From NCBI GenBank assembly GCA_963756365.1, contig CAVWNF010000003.1, positions 496,001 through 560,000 of the forward strand: a stretch of DNA of 64,000 nt, read 5' to 3'. This stretch comes from WHTI01 sp963756365. Lineage in GTDB: Bacteria > Actinomycetota > CADDZG01 > WHSQ01. This document shows positions 52,639-61,701 of the stretch, piece by piece. Position numbers and translations under genes: made by a program. Position 1 is the first letter of the stretch. Every line of letters begins with the position of its first letter. Under the pieces are notes generated by a model. It was not told where the DNA came from, made no database searches, and saw only the letters and a list, made by a program, of their open reading frames with translations.

Positions 52639-54696
52639 TCATCCTGTGCCTCCGACCTGAGATGGGCGCAGATCGACCCGGCGGAGAAGTTGGGCGTTCG
52701 CCGCGACGACGATGGTGGAGACAGACATCAGGATCGCGCCGACGGCAGGGGAGAGGGTCACACCCGCCCACGCCATAGCACCCGCCGCCAGAGGGATAGC
52801 GAACGCGTTGTACCCGGTTGCCCATACGAGGTTCTGCACCATCTTTCTATACGACGCTTTCGAGAGCACGATGATTCCAACCACGGATCGAGGGTCATCA
52901 GAGGCGAGGATGACCCCGGCCGATTCGATAGCGACATCGGTCCCGGCTCCGATCGCGATCCCTACATCGGCCCTAGCGAGCGCAGGGGCGTCATTCACTC
53001 CGTCGCCCACCATGGCAACTCGGTAGCCCCGGGATTGAAGCTCGGCCACCTTGGTGTCCTTGTCCTCCGGTAGGACCTCTGCGAAGTACTCGTCGATACC
53101 AAGTTCCTCGGCCACGGCGTCCGCTACCTGCTTTGCATCGCCAGTGATCATCGCTACCTTGACGCCCATCTCGTGGAGCTTCCGAACAGCATCGTGCGAC
53201 TCATCACGGACGCGATCTTCCAAGGCGAATGCGGCAAGGACTTTGTCATCCTCGAGGAGGTAGAGGACGGCTGCCCCGCGTTGTATCCACGGACCGATCT
53301 CGTGCTCTATCGACTGAGGCGTGACCGCCTCGCGCTCGGACACCAGCTTGGGACCTCCGACCGCGAGCGTTCTGCCGTTCACGACTGCTTCCACGCCGCG
53401 CGCTGTCATCGACCTGAATCCCGTGGCGCGGGGAACGTCTCCTCGAGCAGCCCCCGCCGAAACGATCGCTCGTGCAAGCGGGTGCTCGCTGTCGGATTCG
53501 ACCGCCGCGGCGAGAACGAGCATCTGATCTTCGTTGCCATCGACGACTGCTACGCCGCTGACGACATGCTCGGCTGCCGTGAGTGTGCCCGTCTTGTCGA
53601 ACAGAACGACATCGATATCCTTCATCCGTTCGAGAGCGAGCCGGTCCTTGACGAGGATGCCGTTGCGGGCCGACAAAGCAGTCGAGATAGAGATGACGAG
53701 TGGGATCGCGAGCCCAAGGGCGTGCGGGCAGGCGATGACCAAGACGGTGACGGTCCTCTCGACCGCGCTGCGTGGCTCCCCGAAGACGCTCCAGGCGATG
53801 TAGGTGATCAATCCTGAAGCGGTGGCGACGTAGAAGAGGAGTGCCGCAGCGCGGTCTGCAAGGGCCTGTGCGCGCGAGCGCGAGTTCTGCGCTTCGGCGA
53901 CCAATCGCTGGATCCCAGCGATCGCGGTGTCGTCTCCAACCGCGAGAACCTCGACCCGGATCGCGGAATCGGTAGCCACGGTGCCAGCGGTGACGCGATC
54001 TCCGTTCGACTTCGTAACGGGACGCGACTCGCCGGTGAGCATCGATTCGTCGACATCAGCGGTGCCTTCGACCACCTGCCCGTCCGCGGGGATCCGAGCC
54101 CCGGATCGGACGAGAACCACATCACCAGTCCTGAGGTCTGAGATGGAAACCGTTTCGACGCCCTCTTCGGTCACCCTCTCGGCGTCGTCGGGAAGTAGTT
54201 CAGCTAGAGCCGCTAGCGCGTTGCTCGCCTGACCGATCGCCTTCATCTCCTGCCAGTGCCCCAGGAGCATGATCGCGATCAGGGCCGCCAACTCCCACCA
54301 GAAGTCGAGGTCGAAGGCGCCGAACTCGGTGGCAAGGCTTGCCCCGAACGCGACGCTTATCGCGAGCCCGATCAGGAGCATCATCCCGGGCTGCCTCGAA
54401 CGGGCCTCTTGGATGGCTCCGGTGATGAAGGGCCACCCCCCGTACACGAAGATGATCGTGCCAAGTACCGGGGGGATCGAGGAGCTCCCGGAGAAGCTTG
54501 GGGCGCTATAGCCGAGGAGATCTTGAAACATCATGCTGAAGAAGACGACCGGGATGCTGAGCGCGAGCGTTATCCAGAAGCGGTCCCGGAACTGCGCCGG
54601 ATCGTGATGACTGTGGTCCTGGTGATCGTGCCCACCGTGCTCTGTGAGCGTCGCATCGTCGGCGATTGGGTGCTCGATCTCGGTCGTCGTGGTCAT
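52639..54696 (-). CDS. copB: P1B-type copper-transporting ATPase (CPH type, CopB-like)
   Basis: A metal-efflux pump. The His-rich N-terminus (HGGHDHQDHSHHDP) replaces the usual CxxC heavy-metal domains. The membrane metal site is VIACPHALGLAIP, i.e. CPH instead of CPC, the CopB/P1B-3 signature. Also TGES, DKTGTLT (phosphorylated Asp), SEHPLARAI and MVGDGVNDAPAL. Eight helices are visible. About 685 aa. ATG 54696 is chosen over an in-frame GTG (54705). The promoter has a CsoR-like palindrome, and TAGGGT (54738-54733) is a plausible -10. Cu(I) or Cu(II) specificity is not certain. Confidence 0.92.
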   Translation of the reverse strand: MTTTTEIEHPIADDATLTEHGGHDHQDHSHHDPAQFRDRFWITLALSIPVVFFSMMFQDLLGYSAPSFSGSSSIPPVLGTIIFVYGGWPFITGAIQEARSRQPGMMLLIGLAISVAFGASLATEFGAFDLDFWWELAALIAIMLLGHWQEMKAIGQASNALAALAELLPDDAERVTEEGVETVSISDLRTGDVVLVRSGARIPADGQVVEGTADVDESMLTGESRPVTKSNGDRVTAGTVATDSAIRVEVLAVGDDTAIAGIQRLVAEAQNSRSRAQALADRAAALLFYVATASGLITYIAWSVFGEPRSAVERTVTVLVIACPHALGLAIPLVISISTALSARNGILVKDRLALERMKDIDVVLFDKTGTLTAAEHVVSGVAVVDGNEDQMLVLAAAVESDSEHPLARAIVSAGAARGDVPRATGFRSMTARGVEAVVNGRTLAVGGPKLVSEREAVTPQSIEHEIGPWIQRGAAVLYLLEDDKVLAAFALEDRVRDESHDAVRKLHEMGVKVAMITGDAKQVADAVAEELGIDEYFAEVLPEDKDTKVAELQSRGYRVAMVGDGVNDAPALARADVGIAIGAGTDVAIESAGVILASDDPRSVVGIIVLSKASYRKMVQNLVWATGYNAFAIPLAAGAMAWAGVTLSPAVGAILMSVSTIVVAANAQLLRRVDLRPSQVGGTG

Positions 54697-54736
54697 CTCC
54701 CTCACCCTCCATTCATGTTCCGAATGAGGGCGACCC

Positions 54737-54755
54737 TATACCCCCCGGGGGTATA
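54737..54755 (-). promoter_or_regulatory. CsoR-type copper operator palindrome upstream of copB
   Basis: TATACCCCC-C-GGGGGTATA, a perfect 19-bp palindrome, matches the TACCCCnnGGGGTA pattern of CsoR-family operators. It overlaps the likely -10 of copB, so repression without copper is expected. No csoR gene lies in the window. Confidence 0.8.
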
Positions 54756-54779
54756 CGGCAAGTGGCGCTGAGAACGGGT

Positions 54780-55937
54780 TCAGGCGATCAGAAGGGCGGT
54801 TAGATACATCACGCCGAGCCCCGCAACCAGGCCCCCGGCACCCATCGCCGAGCTCAGTTCGCCGCGGATGCTCGTAGCTATAGCCCAGATGACCTGAGCG
54901 ATCGCGCCTGCGGCAACACCGAAGGCGAGCGTTGCCCATGCCGGGTTGAAGATGAATCCACCGGCCCAGGCTCCAAGCACCGCGGGGAGTCCTGCGATCG
55001 CAGCGAGGAACACGAAGTGCTTCAGGGCCGGCCGCTCGGAGGATCCAAGCGGCGCAACGATAGCGAGGCCCTCGGTCGTGTTGTGCAGCGCGAAGCCGAC
55101 CACGAGGAAGGTGCCCAGGGCGATCTCTCCGGATGCGAGAGCCGCCCCGACGGCGAGACCCTCACCTAGGTTGTGTAGCCCGATCCCGGACGAGATGAGG
55201 TAGGCGCGCACCAACCCTGGACTAGTGCCCCCGCGCTTCTTGAGCGAGTCCTGAAGTCGATTGAGCCCGAGGACCGCTACGACGGCACCGATAGCGAAGA
55301 GGACAGTGCCGTCGAGAGACGCAGCGGCTTCGGCGGCCAACTCGAGGCCCTCGGCGGTCGTATCGACGAGCAGGAAGGCGAGTAGTCCAACGGTGAATGC
55401 GAGGAAGAACGCGAGCCACGACTTCCGGGCTCGTCTGAGAGCAGGCAACCACAGGAGACCGATCGAGACCGGGATCACGCCGATGTAGAGGCCGAGCACC
55501 GCGTAGATCCACAGCGTCTCGCCCCCGAATCCTGGCGTTTCAGCGGCCGCTTCGATCTCGTGCACGATGACAACCCCTGTAGCGGTTACCACCTGGATGT
55601 TGACTGGAAGACCTGGCTCCCAGGGATAGTCGATGCTTATCGTCGTGGTCCGCAGGCGGGCGAGGCTGGAGTCGCCGATCTCGAACTCCCAGTAGGCGTC
55701 GTTGACGATCACCTGAGAGATATCGATCGTGCTGGGGCCATCGTTTCGGACCTGTAGTTCGATCCGTCCAGGTTCGAAGACGCTTCGCTCGAACGAGAGT
55801 TGTTCAGCCGCCGGAACCTCGCGCAGCGAATCGATCGGGTTGAAGGCGAAGATGATCGTTACGAGGAACGCGAGTAGGGCGAATGGAACCAGAGCGCTCA
55901 CCCAGTTTGGGATCCGTACCGTCACTTTCTCGGCCAT
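54780..55937 (-). CDS. ZIP-family metal transporter with N-terminal extracytoplasmic domain
   Basis: ATG 55937 overlaps the multicopper oxidase stop (TGATG). A membrane anchor (WVSALVPFALLAFLVTIIFA) precedes a beta-rich external domain of about 115 residues (IELQVRNDGPSTIDISQVIV, a cupredoxin-like or immunoglobulin-like fold). Then the ZIP helices: LHNLGEGLAVGAALASGEIA and ALHNTTEGLAIVAPL carry the two HNxxEG metal-binding motifs. ZIPs import Zn, Mn, Fe or similar divalent metals. About 385 aa. Operon position with the oxidase suggests iron or copper handling; the ion is not known. Confidence 0.88.
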   Translation of the reverse strand: MAEKVTVRIPNWVSALVPFALLAFLVTIIFAFNPIDSLREVPAAEQLSFERSVFEPGRIELQVRNDGPSTIDISQVIVNDAYWEFEIGDSSLARLRTTTISIDYPWEPGLPVNIQVVTATGVVIVHEIEAAAETPGFGGETLWIYAVLGLYIGVIPVSIGLLWLPALRRARKSWLAFFLAFTVGLLAFLLVDTTAEGLELAAEAAASLDGTVLFAIGAVVAVLGLNRLQDSLKKRGGTSPGLVRAYLISSGIGLHNLGEGLAVGAALASGEIALGTFLVVGFALHNTTEGLAIVAPLGSSERPALKHFVFLAAIAGLPAVLGAWAGGFIFNPAWATLAFGVAAGAIAQVIWAIATSIRGELSSAMGAGGLVAGLGVMYLTALLIA

Positions 55938-56932
55938 CACTCGACCTCGAAGAAGCTCATCCACCCGAGTTCCACGAACTCGGTCTGGTGGGCATGGAAC
56001 ATGAATCGACCCGGTTCGTCGTAGGTGAACTCGATCATGTGTCGTTCGGCCTGCCCCATCGAGATGGTGTCGGTGAACTCATGCGGAGTTAGTGATGTCC
56101 CCGTCCGGTAGAGATCGAAGAAGTTCGCGTGAAGGTGTATCGAATTGATCGGGTCGTTCTCGGTGATGTTGATCACGTGCAGGCGCTGGCGCTCGCCAGC
56201 CTTGAGCTTGATCGGTCGTGTCGCGTACACGAACGCCACGGTGTTGACGGCATAGACCTCGTTGCCGCCGTCGAAGTCCGTGTCGAACGCGTTCATCACC
56301 ATGACCATCTCGTTGGCCTCGGGCCGAGGCTCTTTCGGATCGATTATCAACGCGCCATAGAGCCCACGCTGGAGGTGCATCCGCAGCGGCAGCGAATGGC
56401 AGTGGTACAGGTGCGTCCCGAACGGCCTCGCCTCGAACTCATAGGTGAACTCCTCGCCGGGGAAGATCTCGCCCAGGCCCGGAACCCCGTCCATGGCTGC
56501 GGGGTGGAACGAATGCCAGTGGATCGTGTGCGGGTGCTCGGTTGAGTTGATGAAGCGAACGCGGAGGATGTCGCCCTCCGTGCAGCGGATCGTGGGACCA
56601 GGCACTCGGCCGTTGTAGGTCCACGCTGGATAGAAGATCCCGGGCGCGATCTCGATCTCTTTGTTGACCGCGTAGATCTCGTACTCGCGAACGGTGCGGC
56701 CTTTGGAGTCCTTGGAGACGGAGCCGTAGTCGAAGTCGGTCAGGATCTCGTGGGGATCGAAACCGTTGCGCTTGTGGTCAACCTCGCCCACGACCATGTT
56801 GCCGGTGTGACTCATGTCCATAGCAGGGGAGTGGCCCTCGTGCTCCTGGGCCACGACGATGTCTTTCCCGGCCATGAACGCCCCTATCAGGGCGCTGGCC
56901 GTGCCCGTCCTGATGAAAGAGCGCCTGTCCAT
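55937..56932 (-). CDS. Tat-exported two-domain multicopper oxidase
   Basis: The N-terminal DRRSFIRTGTASALIGAFM is a twin-arginine signal. All four HxH motifs of the trinuclear copper site are visible: HTIHWHSFHP (domain 1), LYHCHSLPLRMHL (end of domain 1, whose Cys is the type-1 copper ligand), SIHLHANFF and FMFHAHQTEF (domain 2, HAH without Cys). The type-1 site is therefore in domain 1 only, as in two-domain laccase/nitrite-reductase-like oxidases. About 331 aa. It probably oxidises Cu(I), Fe(II) or Mn(II) outside the membrane. It begins the ZIP-CopB metal gene run. Confidence 0.9.
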   Translation of the reverse strand: MDRRSFIRTGTASALIGAFMAGKDIVVAQEHEGHSPAMDMSHTGNMVVGEVDHKRNGFDPHEILTDFDYGSVSKDSKGRTVREYEIYAVNKEIEIAPGIFYPAWTYNGRVPGPTIRCTEGDILRVRFINSTEHPHTIHWHSFHPAAMDGVPGLGEIFPGEEFTYEFEARPFGTHLYHCHSLPLRMHLQRGLYGALIIDPKEPRPEANEMVMVMNAFDTDFDGGNEVYAVNTVAFVYATRPIKLKAGERQRLHVINITENDPINSIHLHANFFDLYRTGTSLTPHEFTDTISMGQAERHMIEFTYDEPGRFMFHAHQTEFVELGWMSFFEVE

Positions 56933-56939
56933 CCGGCAA

Positions 56940-56957
56940 GTTTAGCCGAGGCTAAAC
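56940..56957 (-). promoter_or_regulatory. DtxR/MntR-like palindromic operator overlapping the multicopper oxidase promoter
   Basis: GTTTAGCC-GA-GGCTAAAC is a perfect 18-bp inverted repeat with a 2-bp centre. On the minus strand its last bases form TAAACT, which lies exactly 6 nt before ATG 56932, so the operator covers the -10 of a leaderless promoter. The sequence resembles TTTAGNC...GNCTAAA-type sites of DtxR/MntR-family metal repressors; that assignment is inferred. Confidence 0.7.
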
Positions 56958-56963
56958 ATCGCT

Positions 56964-58112
56964 TCAACCAAGGTTAATCCGAAGGTGAGGGGGCTCGGGC
57001 GAGCGGTTCTGGAAACTCAGGATCTTCGGGTTCTGGATCACGCCGTCGCGGATCTCGATCGCCTTTCGGATCGTCTCGTCCGAGTCCCACAGCTCGGGAC
57101 CCGCCATGACGAGAGGCAGGTAGGAGAGCAAAGCTTCACTGATCTCCCACGTTGCCGAGTTCCACAGGTACGAGGGGCTGTGATCTACCGCGTAGTAGTC
57201 GATGCCCTTCCCGACCGTAAAGATCGGATCCTCGAACGTCGTGGGGCGAGCCCATTCGAAGCCCATGCCCTCGTCGCACGACACGTCGATCATCAGTGTC
57301 CCCGGGGCGAAGCGGTCGAGATCATCGTTAGTGACGAACATGAAGGGTGAATCTGGATCCTGGAAAACACAGTTGACGATGATGTCGTACTCCACCAGCT
57401 CATCGATCAGAGGGCGCACCTCGTCGTCCGAGGACAGCATCAGGCGGGTGGGGCCTTCTTCGTCCACCTCGAACTGCAACATCGTGGCCGAGTGAACCGG
57501 CGACGCGACCTGCGCCGGTTCCCGCTGAGAGAGAACCGTCACATCGAAGATGCCCACCGCAGCGAGCGCGGTGACCGCACCTCTCCCTGTCGCGCCGAAG
57601 CTGATCACCGCCGCGCGCAATCTCTTGCCGTACTGACCGGTAAGCCCGACCAGCTGAAGAGCCTGCAGCACGGATGCGTAGCCAGCGACCTCGTTGTTCT
57701 TGTGGAAGACATGGAGATTGAAGGTTCCGTCGGGAGCCCACAGGTTCATGGCCTCCCACGCGATCAAAGTGAGCTTCCGATCGATCGCTACTTGGGTCAG
57801 GGTCTCGTCTTGAACGCAGTGGGGCCACCCCCAGAGGACCTGCCCTTCTCGCATCTGTTCAAGGTCTTCGACCTGCGGCTTCGGCAGAAGGACGATGTCG
57901 CACTGCTCGAACAACTCGCTCTGGGTTCTCACTCCCGCGCACATCCCGATCAGGTCTTCCGGGGTTACCCCGAAGCGTTCGCCGTAGCCTTCCTCGACGA
58001 AGATCGCAGAGCGCAGTTCATCGTCGATGCTCTCGAAGTGGTCGGGGTGGATGGGAAGCCGGTACTCGTTCTCTTTACGAGACGTGCCGAATACACCAAG
58101 GTTGAGGGGCAT
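56964..58112 (-). CDS. Alanine dehydrogenase/PNT-family enzyme, N5-(carboxyethyl)ornithine synthase-like
   Basis: ATG 58112 gives NLGVFGTSRKENEYRLPIHP, the AlaDH/PNT N-terminus (E-R-L-PIHP). Further features: IVLLPKPQVEDLEQMREGQV, then LTLIAWEAMNLW and GTFNLHVFHKNNEVAGYASV. The nucleotide-binding loop is RAAVISFGATGRGAVTALAA. FAPGTLMIDVSCDEGMGFEW and YYAVDHSPSYLWNSATWEIS match the branch annotated as N5-(carboxyethyl)ornithine synthase or alanine dehydrogenase. About 382 aa. It would reductively condense pyruvate with an amino acid, or the reverse. It follows the TMEM175-type gene by 10 bp. Confidence 0.82.
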   Translation of the reverse strand: MPLNLGVFGTSRKENEYRLPIHPDHFESIDDELRSAIFVEEGYGERFGVTPEDLIGMCAGVRTQSELFEQCDIVLLPKPQVEDLEQMREGQVLWGWPHCVQDETLTQVAIDRKLTLIAWEAMNLWAPDGTFNLHVFHKNNEVAGYASVLQALQLVGLTGQYGKRLRAAVISFGATGRGAVTALAAVGIFDVTVLSQREPAQVASPVHSATMLQFEVDEEGPTRLMLSSDDEVRPLIDELVEYDIIVNCVFQDPDSPFMFVTNDDLDRFAPGTLMIDVSCDEGMGFEWARPTTFEDPIFTVGKGIDYYAVDHSPSYLWNSATWEISEALLSYLPLVMAGPELWDSDETIRKAIEIRDGVIQNPKILSFQNRSPEPPHLRINLG

Positions 58113-58122
58113 GCCGCCCACC

Positions 58123-58719
58123 CTAAGCCTCTGAACCCCCGGGGCTGGTCGTCACGGTGGCCTCGATCCTGCGGTCTGGCACCAACCACATGAGCGCCAC
58201 GAGCACGTAGAGGGCCAGCGCTATCCATGTGCTTATGAACGCCGTGGCGATCCCAGCGGCGTACAGAAGAGGGGACGCCTTCCCCTTGAAGTCGTTGCTC
58301 ACGGCCGCAGCGAGTTTCGAATCAGGACCTTGGTCTCTGATGATGGACGTCTGCAGGATGAAGTAGGCGAGTGCAGCGAATATCGAGACGATCCCGTACG
58401 CGACCACAGGAACCCTCTCGAAATCGTGTTCGCCCATCCATGCGGTTGCGAACGGGAACAGCGACAACCAGAAGAGAAGGTGAAGGTTCGCCCACAGGAT
58501 CTTGCCGTTGATGCGGTCGGCTAGGTGAAGCATGTGGTGGTGGTTGTTCCAATAGATCCCGAGGTTGACGAAGCTAAGGACGTAGGCGAGGAATACGGGT
58601 GTCAGATGCCGAACGGCCTCCCACGTCGTCTCCTCCGGAGGGCGCAGTTCGAGGACCATGATCGTGATGACGATCGCCAGTACGCCATCGCTGAAAGCTT
58701 CGAGCCTGGAACGAGACAC
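58123..58719 (-). CDS. TMEM175-type (DUF1211) potassium-channel-like membrane protein
   Basis: GTG 58719 follows GGAGG. The family signature RLEAFSDGVLAIVITIMVLE (the conserved FSDG in helix 1) is complete. About six helices in 198 aa (including LTPVFLAYVLSFVNLGIYWN and NLHLLFWLSLFPFATAW). Prokaryotic TMEM175 proteins are leak-type K+ channels. It lies upstream of the AlaDH-like gene on the same strand. Confidence 0.9.
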   Translation of the reverse strand: MSRSRLEAFSDGVLAIVITIMVLELRPPEETTWEAVRHLTPVFLAYVLSFVNLGIYWNNHHHMLHLADRINGKILWANLHLLFWLSLFPFATAWMGEHDFERVPVVAYGIVSIFAALAYFILQTSIIRDQGPDSKLAAAVSNDFKGKASPLLYAAGIATAFISTWIALALYVLVALMWLVPDRRIEATVTTSPGGSEA

Positions 58720-58785
58720 CCGACCTCCCCCTCCGCCGATCAGAGTCGCCAACATACAGCGCGACCTCGGGCAGATACCGGTGGG

Positions 58786-61090
58786 TCAGACGGCAGGGGC
58801 GATCTGTCCGCCGACCACTTCATGCTCGGCTAACAGGAGGGCCTCGATCCCGGCGGCGTCGATCGGCTTCGAGAAGAGATAGCCCTGTGCGTAGTCACAT
58901 TTCAACCTACGCAGGGTCGTTGACTGGGCCCCTTCCTCGACGCCTTCGGCAACGGTCTGGATGCCGAGGGTCTTGCCGAGTCGGATGACGGCGCGGGCTA
59001 GCGCCGAATCCTCTGGCCCGAGTGCGATCGAGTCGACGAATGACTTATCGATCTTCAGCAGATCGATCGGGAAGTCCCGGAGGTAGCTGAGAGACGAGTA
59101 GCCGGTTCCGAAGTCGTCGATGGCGATCTTCACTCCGAGATCCTTGAGGCGGTGTAGACGCCTGGTCACTTCCTCTACGTCCTTCATCAGCACGCTCTCG
59201 GTTATCTCGAGGGTCAATCGCTCTGGGGGAAGTCCCGAGCTGTGCAGCACGTCCACGATCTCCGCTTCGAGACCGGGGTGGCGGAAACGAACGGCGGAGA
59301 TGTTCACTGCGATCGCGAACGGACGAGAATGCTCCCGCTCCCACTTGGCTGCGGTCATGCACGCTTCGGTCAGAACCCACGTAGTGAGCGGGATGATCAG
59401 CCCAGTCTCTTCTGCGTAGGGGATGAACTGCAGCGGAGGTACAAGACCCCGCACAGGGTGTTCCCATCTCACCAGCGCTTCCGCCCCGCTTACCTGGCCC
59501 GAATCGAGTTCGACTATCGGCTGGTAGTGAAGGATGAACTCTCCATCAGCGATAGCCCGCTGAAGATCGGCCCGCATGTTTAGCCTTTGGACCACTGCGT
59601 CGCCCATGCTGGGTTCGAAGAGGGCGAACGAACCCTTACCTTGGCGCTTCGCTGCATACATCGCCGTGTCTGCGTGGCGCACCAACTCTTCCGTGGTCGT
59701 GGTATTCGGGTCGGCCCACGCGATGCCGATACTTGCCCGAGCTTGGAGCTCCGTATCGGCGAGGGGCACCGGGATTGTCAAGATCTCGAGGATGCGCTCG
59801 GCCACGTCTGTGGCTTGCTTCTCATTCAGGAGGTCTTCGAGGAGGATGCCGAACTCGTCGCCGCCCAGACGGGCGAAGGTATCGGACGGTCGGAGGGCGG
59901 ATGAGATCTGAGACGCCACCTCGACGAGGAGGTCGTCGCCAACCCCGTGGCCCATGCTGTCGTTGACGGTCTTGAAGTCGTCCAGATCGAGGAACATCAC
60001 TGCGAGAGAATTGGTTTCGGCACCCACGCGTCTCGACAAGGCGTGATCCACGCGGTCGAGGAAGAGGGCTCTATTGGCGAGGCCCGTCAGCGAGTCGTGG
60101 AACGCCTGGTGCTCGATGCGCGCTTCCAGAGCCTTGCGTTCAGTGATGTCTTGGACGGTCCCGACCATCTTCGTCACGCTTCCGTCCGCTCCCGTTATCG
60201 ACCGGCCGAGAGCCTCGACGACGCATACCGAACCATCGGGTCGGATCACTCGGGCCTCGTAGACGAAGTCTCTTTCCGCTGGTAGATGCCTCTTCGACGA
60301 TCGTTCGGACGCGAGCGATGTCATCGAGATGTACCGCGCTCATGAATCCCTCGAAAGACGATCCAAAGGTGGCTGAGGAGAGACCGAGGATCCGATACAT
60401 CTCTTCTGACCACCACACGTTGCCGGTCACTACATCCCAGTCCCAGCTCCCGATGCTGGCCATCGATTGCGCTTCAGCCAGATCATGGTTGGCGACTTGG
60501 AGTTCCTCGCGCGCCCCGATCTCGCGCCTGAGAACGAGTTCGTTCATCTTCCACGCGGTGAGCCCTGCTGCACTCTCGGCGGCGATGAATAGCGCGTGGA
60601 CAAGCGCCCACTTGATCGGATCCGAGATCGCCGAAGGGTGGTTATAGACCTGAGAGGGGTCGATGATGCCGACCGTCGCGTGGTGAAGCACAACGAACGC
60701 GATGGCGAGCAGGAACGGCGTCCATGCCTGATAGAGGGTGACGATCGCTACGATCACGAAGAAGTGGAAGTGCATCTCGATGAGCCCACCAGAGAAGTGG
60801 ACGAGGATCGCACTGGAGGCGGCGAGGCCGACGGTCGCGAACGAGGCCCGAACCGCCGGCGCGAATGAACCCTGGACCGCACCGAAAGCGAGGAGCGCTA
60901 CTAGGAACGACTCGCCCGATGAATGGACGAGGCCGTGTCCGGTAAGGACGCCGACGCCCAGAAGGAGGGGCACGTGGAGCCACAGCACGACGAGGATCGC
61001 GCGATGCCTGCGCTGCCACGCCTCCGCAGGAAGCAGGTTCCCGTGGGGGAGCGTGTCCCGAACCGTATTGATGAAGGCACCAAGCGTCAC
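58786..61090 (-). CDS. Membrane GGDEF-EAL cyclic-di-GMP signalling protein (frameshift near 60285)
   Basis: From GTG 61090: an N-terminal membrane part of about six helices (IVAIVTLYQAWTPFLLAIAF, FVVLHHATVGI), a PAS domain (SMASIGSWDWDVVTGNVWWS to GLSSATF), then a shift near 60285, where EEASTSG continues as ERDFVYEARVIRPDGSV. GGDEF (about residues 360-520) has DSLTGLANRALFLDR and FARLGGDEFGIL. EAL has SGAEALVRWEHPVRGLVPP, DDFGTGYSSLSYLRDFP and GVEEGAQ. Both the GGDEF and EAL signatures are intact, so both synthesis and breakdown of c-di-GMP are possible. Upstream lies a perfect hairpin at 61135-61151. Confidence 0.9.
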
Positions 61091-61134
61091 TTTTCCCCCA
61101 CCTCTCCTGGTCAGTCCTATCTGGAGATAACGGC

Positions 61135-61151
61135 AGGTGGGGGGCCCACCT
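61135..61151 (-). other. Hairpin in the leader of the GGDEF-EAL gene
   Basis: AGGTGGG-GGG-CCCACCT is a perfect 7-bp stem with a 3-nt loop, 45 nt before the GTG at 61090. It may be a leader structure or a terminator-like element. I found no match to a known c-di-GMP riboswitch. Confidence 0.45.
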
Positions 61152-61212
61152 TTAGGGCTTTAGGGGGAAATCTCCGCTATGAGCACCCCGCTCCGGGGCG
61201 GGTTCTGATGAG

Positions 61213-61701
61213 TTAGGACGTTTCGTTCGGGTCCTGTTCGTCGGCCAACTTCAGCGAGGTTTCCCCGACGTCAGCGAGGTGGCGCTCCTGGATCGGTAGT
61301 GCCCACTCGACCAGGTCCGTCACCTGTGCGTCTCCGGCGTTCTTGGCCAGGGTGCCGAGCACCTTCCAGTGCCCCACTTCGCCGGCTTCAGCCATGGTGA
61401 GGAACTCCAGTCCATCGAGTGCGTCAGCTTCGTCGTCCAGGTACGTGCTCAGCATGTCCGAAGCCTTGGCCTTCGTTTCCCGGGCTTTCTCCAGGATCGC
61501 TGTCTTCTTGCCGTCGATCCCCTCGGCGACACCGGTAGCCCGTTCTTCCGTCTCGGTCGCCTCTTCGTTCATCTGCTCGAGCATCGCCTTGAGGGGCTCC
61601 GCCTCGTCCAGCGTGGCGACCTTGTCGGTCGCCGCCTGCGCCGCCTGCGCCAACCCCAAAACCTCCGCCAGCTTCTCTTCCATGTGCGTCAACTCAGCCA
61701 C
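61213..61701 (-). CDS. Helical (ferritin-like/YciF-type) protein
   Basis: GTG 61701 follows AAAGGAG by 6 nt. An all-helical protein: LAEVLGLAQAAQAATDKVAT, LKAMLEQMNEEATETEERA, ILEKARETKAKASDMLSTY and DLVEWALPIQERHLADVGET. The regular helices and the E/H near GEVGHWKVLGTLAKNAGDA suggest a ferritin-like or DUF892-type four-helix bundle, but the full iron-ligand set is not clear. 162 aa. Stress-related homologues exist in the superfamily; the function here is not assigned. Confidence 0.65.
   Translation of the reverse strand: MAELTHMEEKLAEVLGLAQAAQAATDKVATLDEAEPLKAMLEQMNEEATETEERATGVAEGIDGKKTAILEKARETKAKASDMLSTYLDDEADALDGLEFLTMAEAGEVGHWKVLGTLAKNAGDAQVTDLVEWALPIQERHLADVGETSLKLADEQDPNETS

Noticed and set aside
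61091..61212. Possible c-di-GMP riboswitch before the GGDEF-EAL gene
   Set aside because: There is a perfect small hairpin (61135-61151), but the conserved c-di-GMP-I or -II core sequences were not recognisable.
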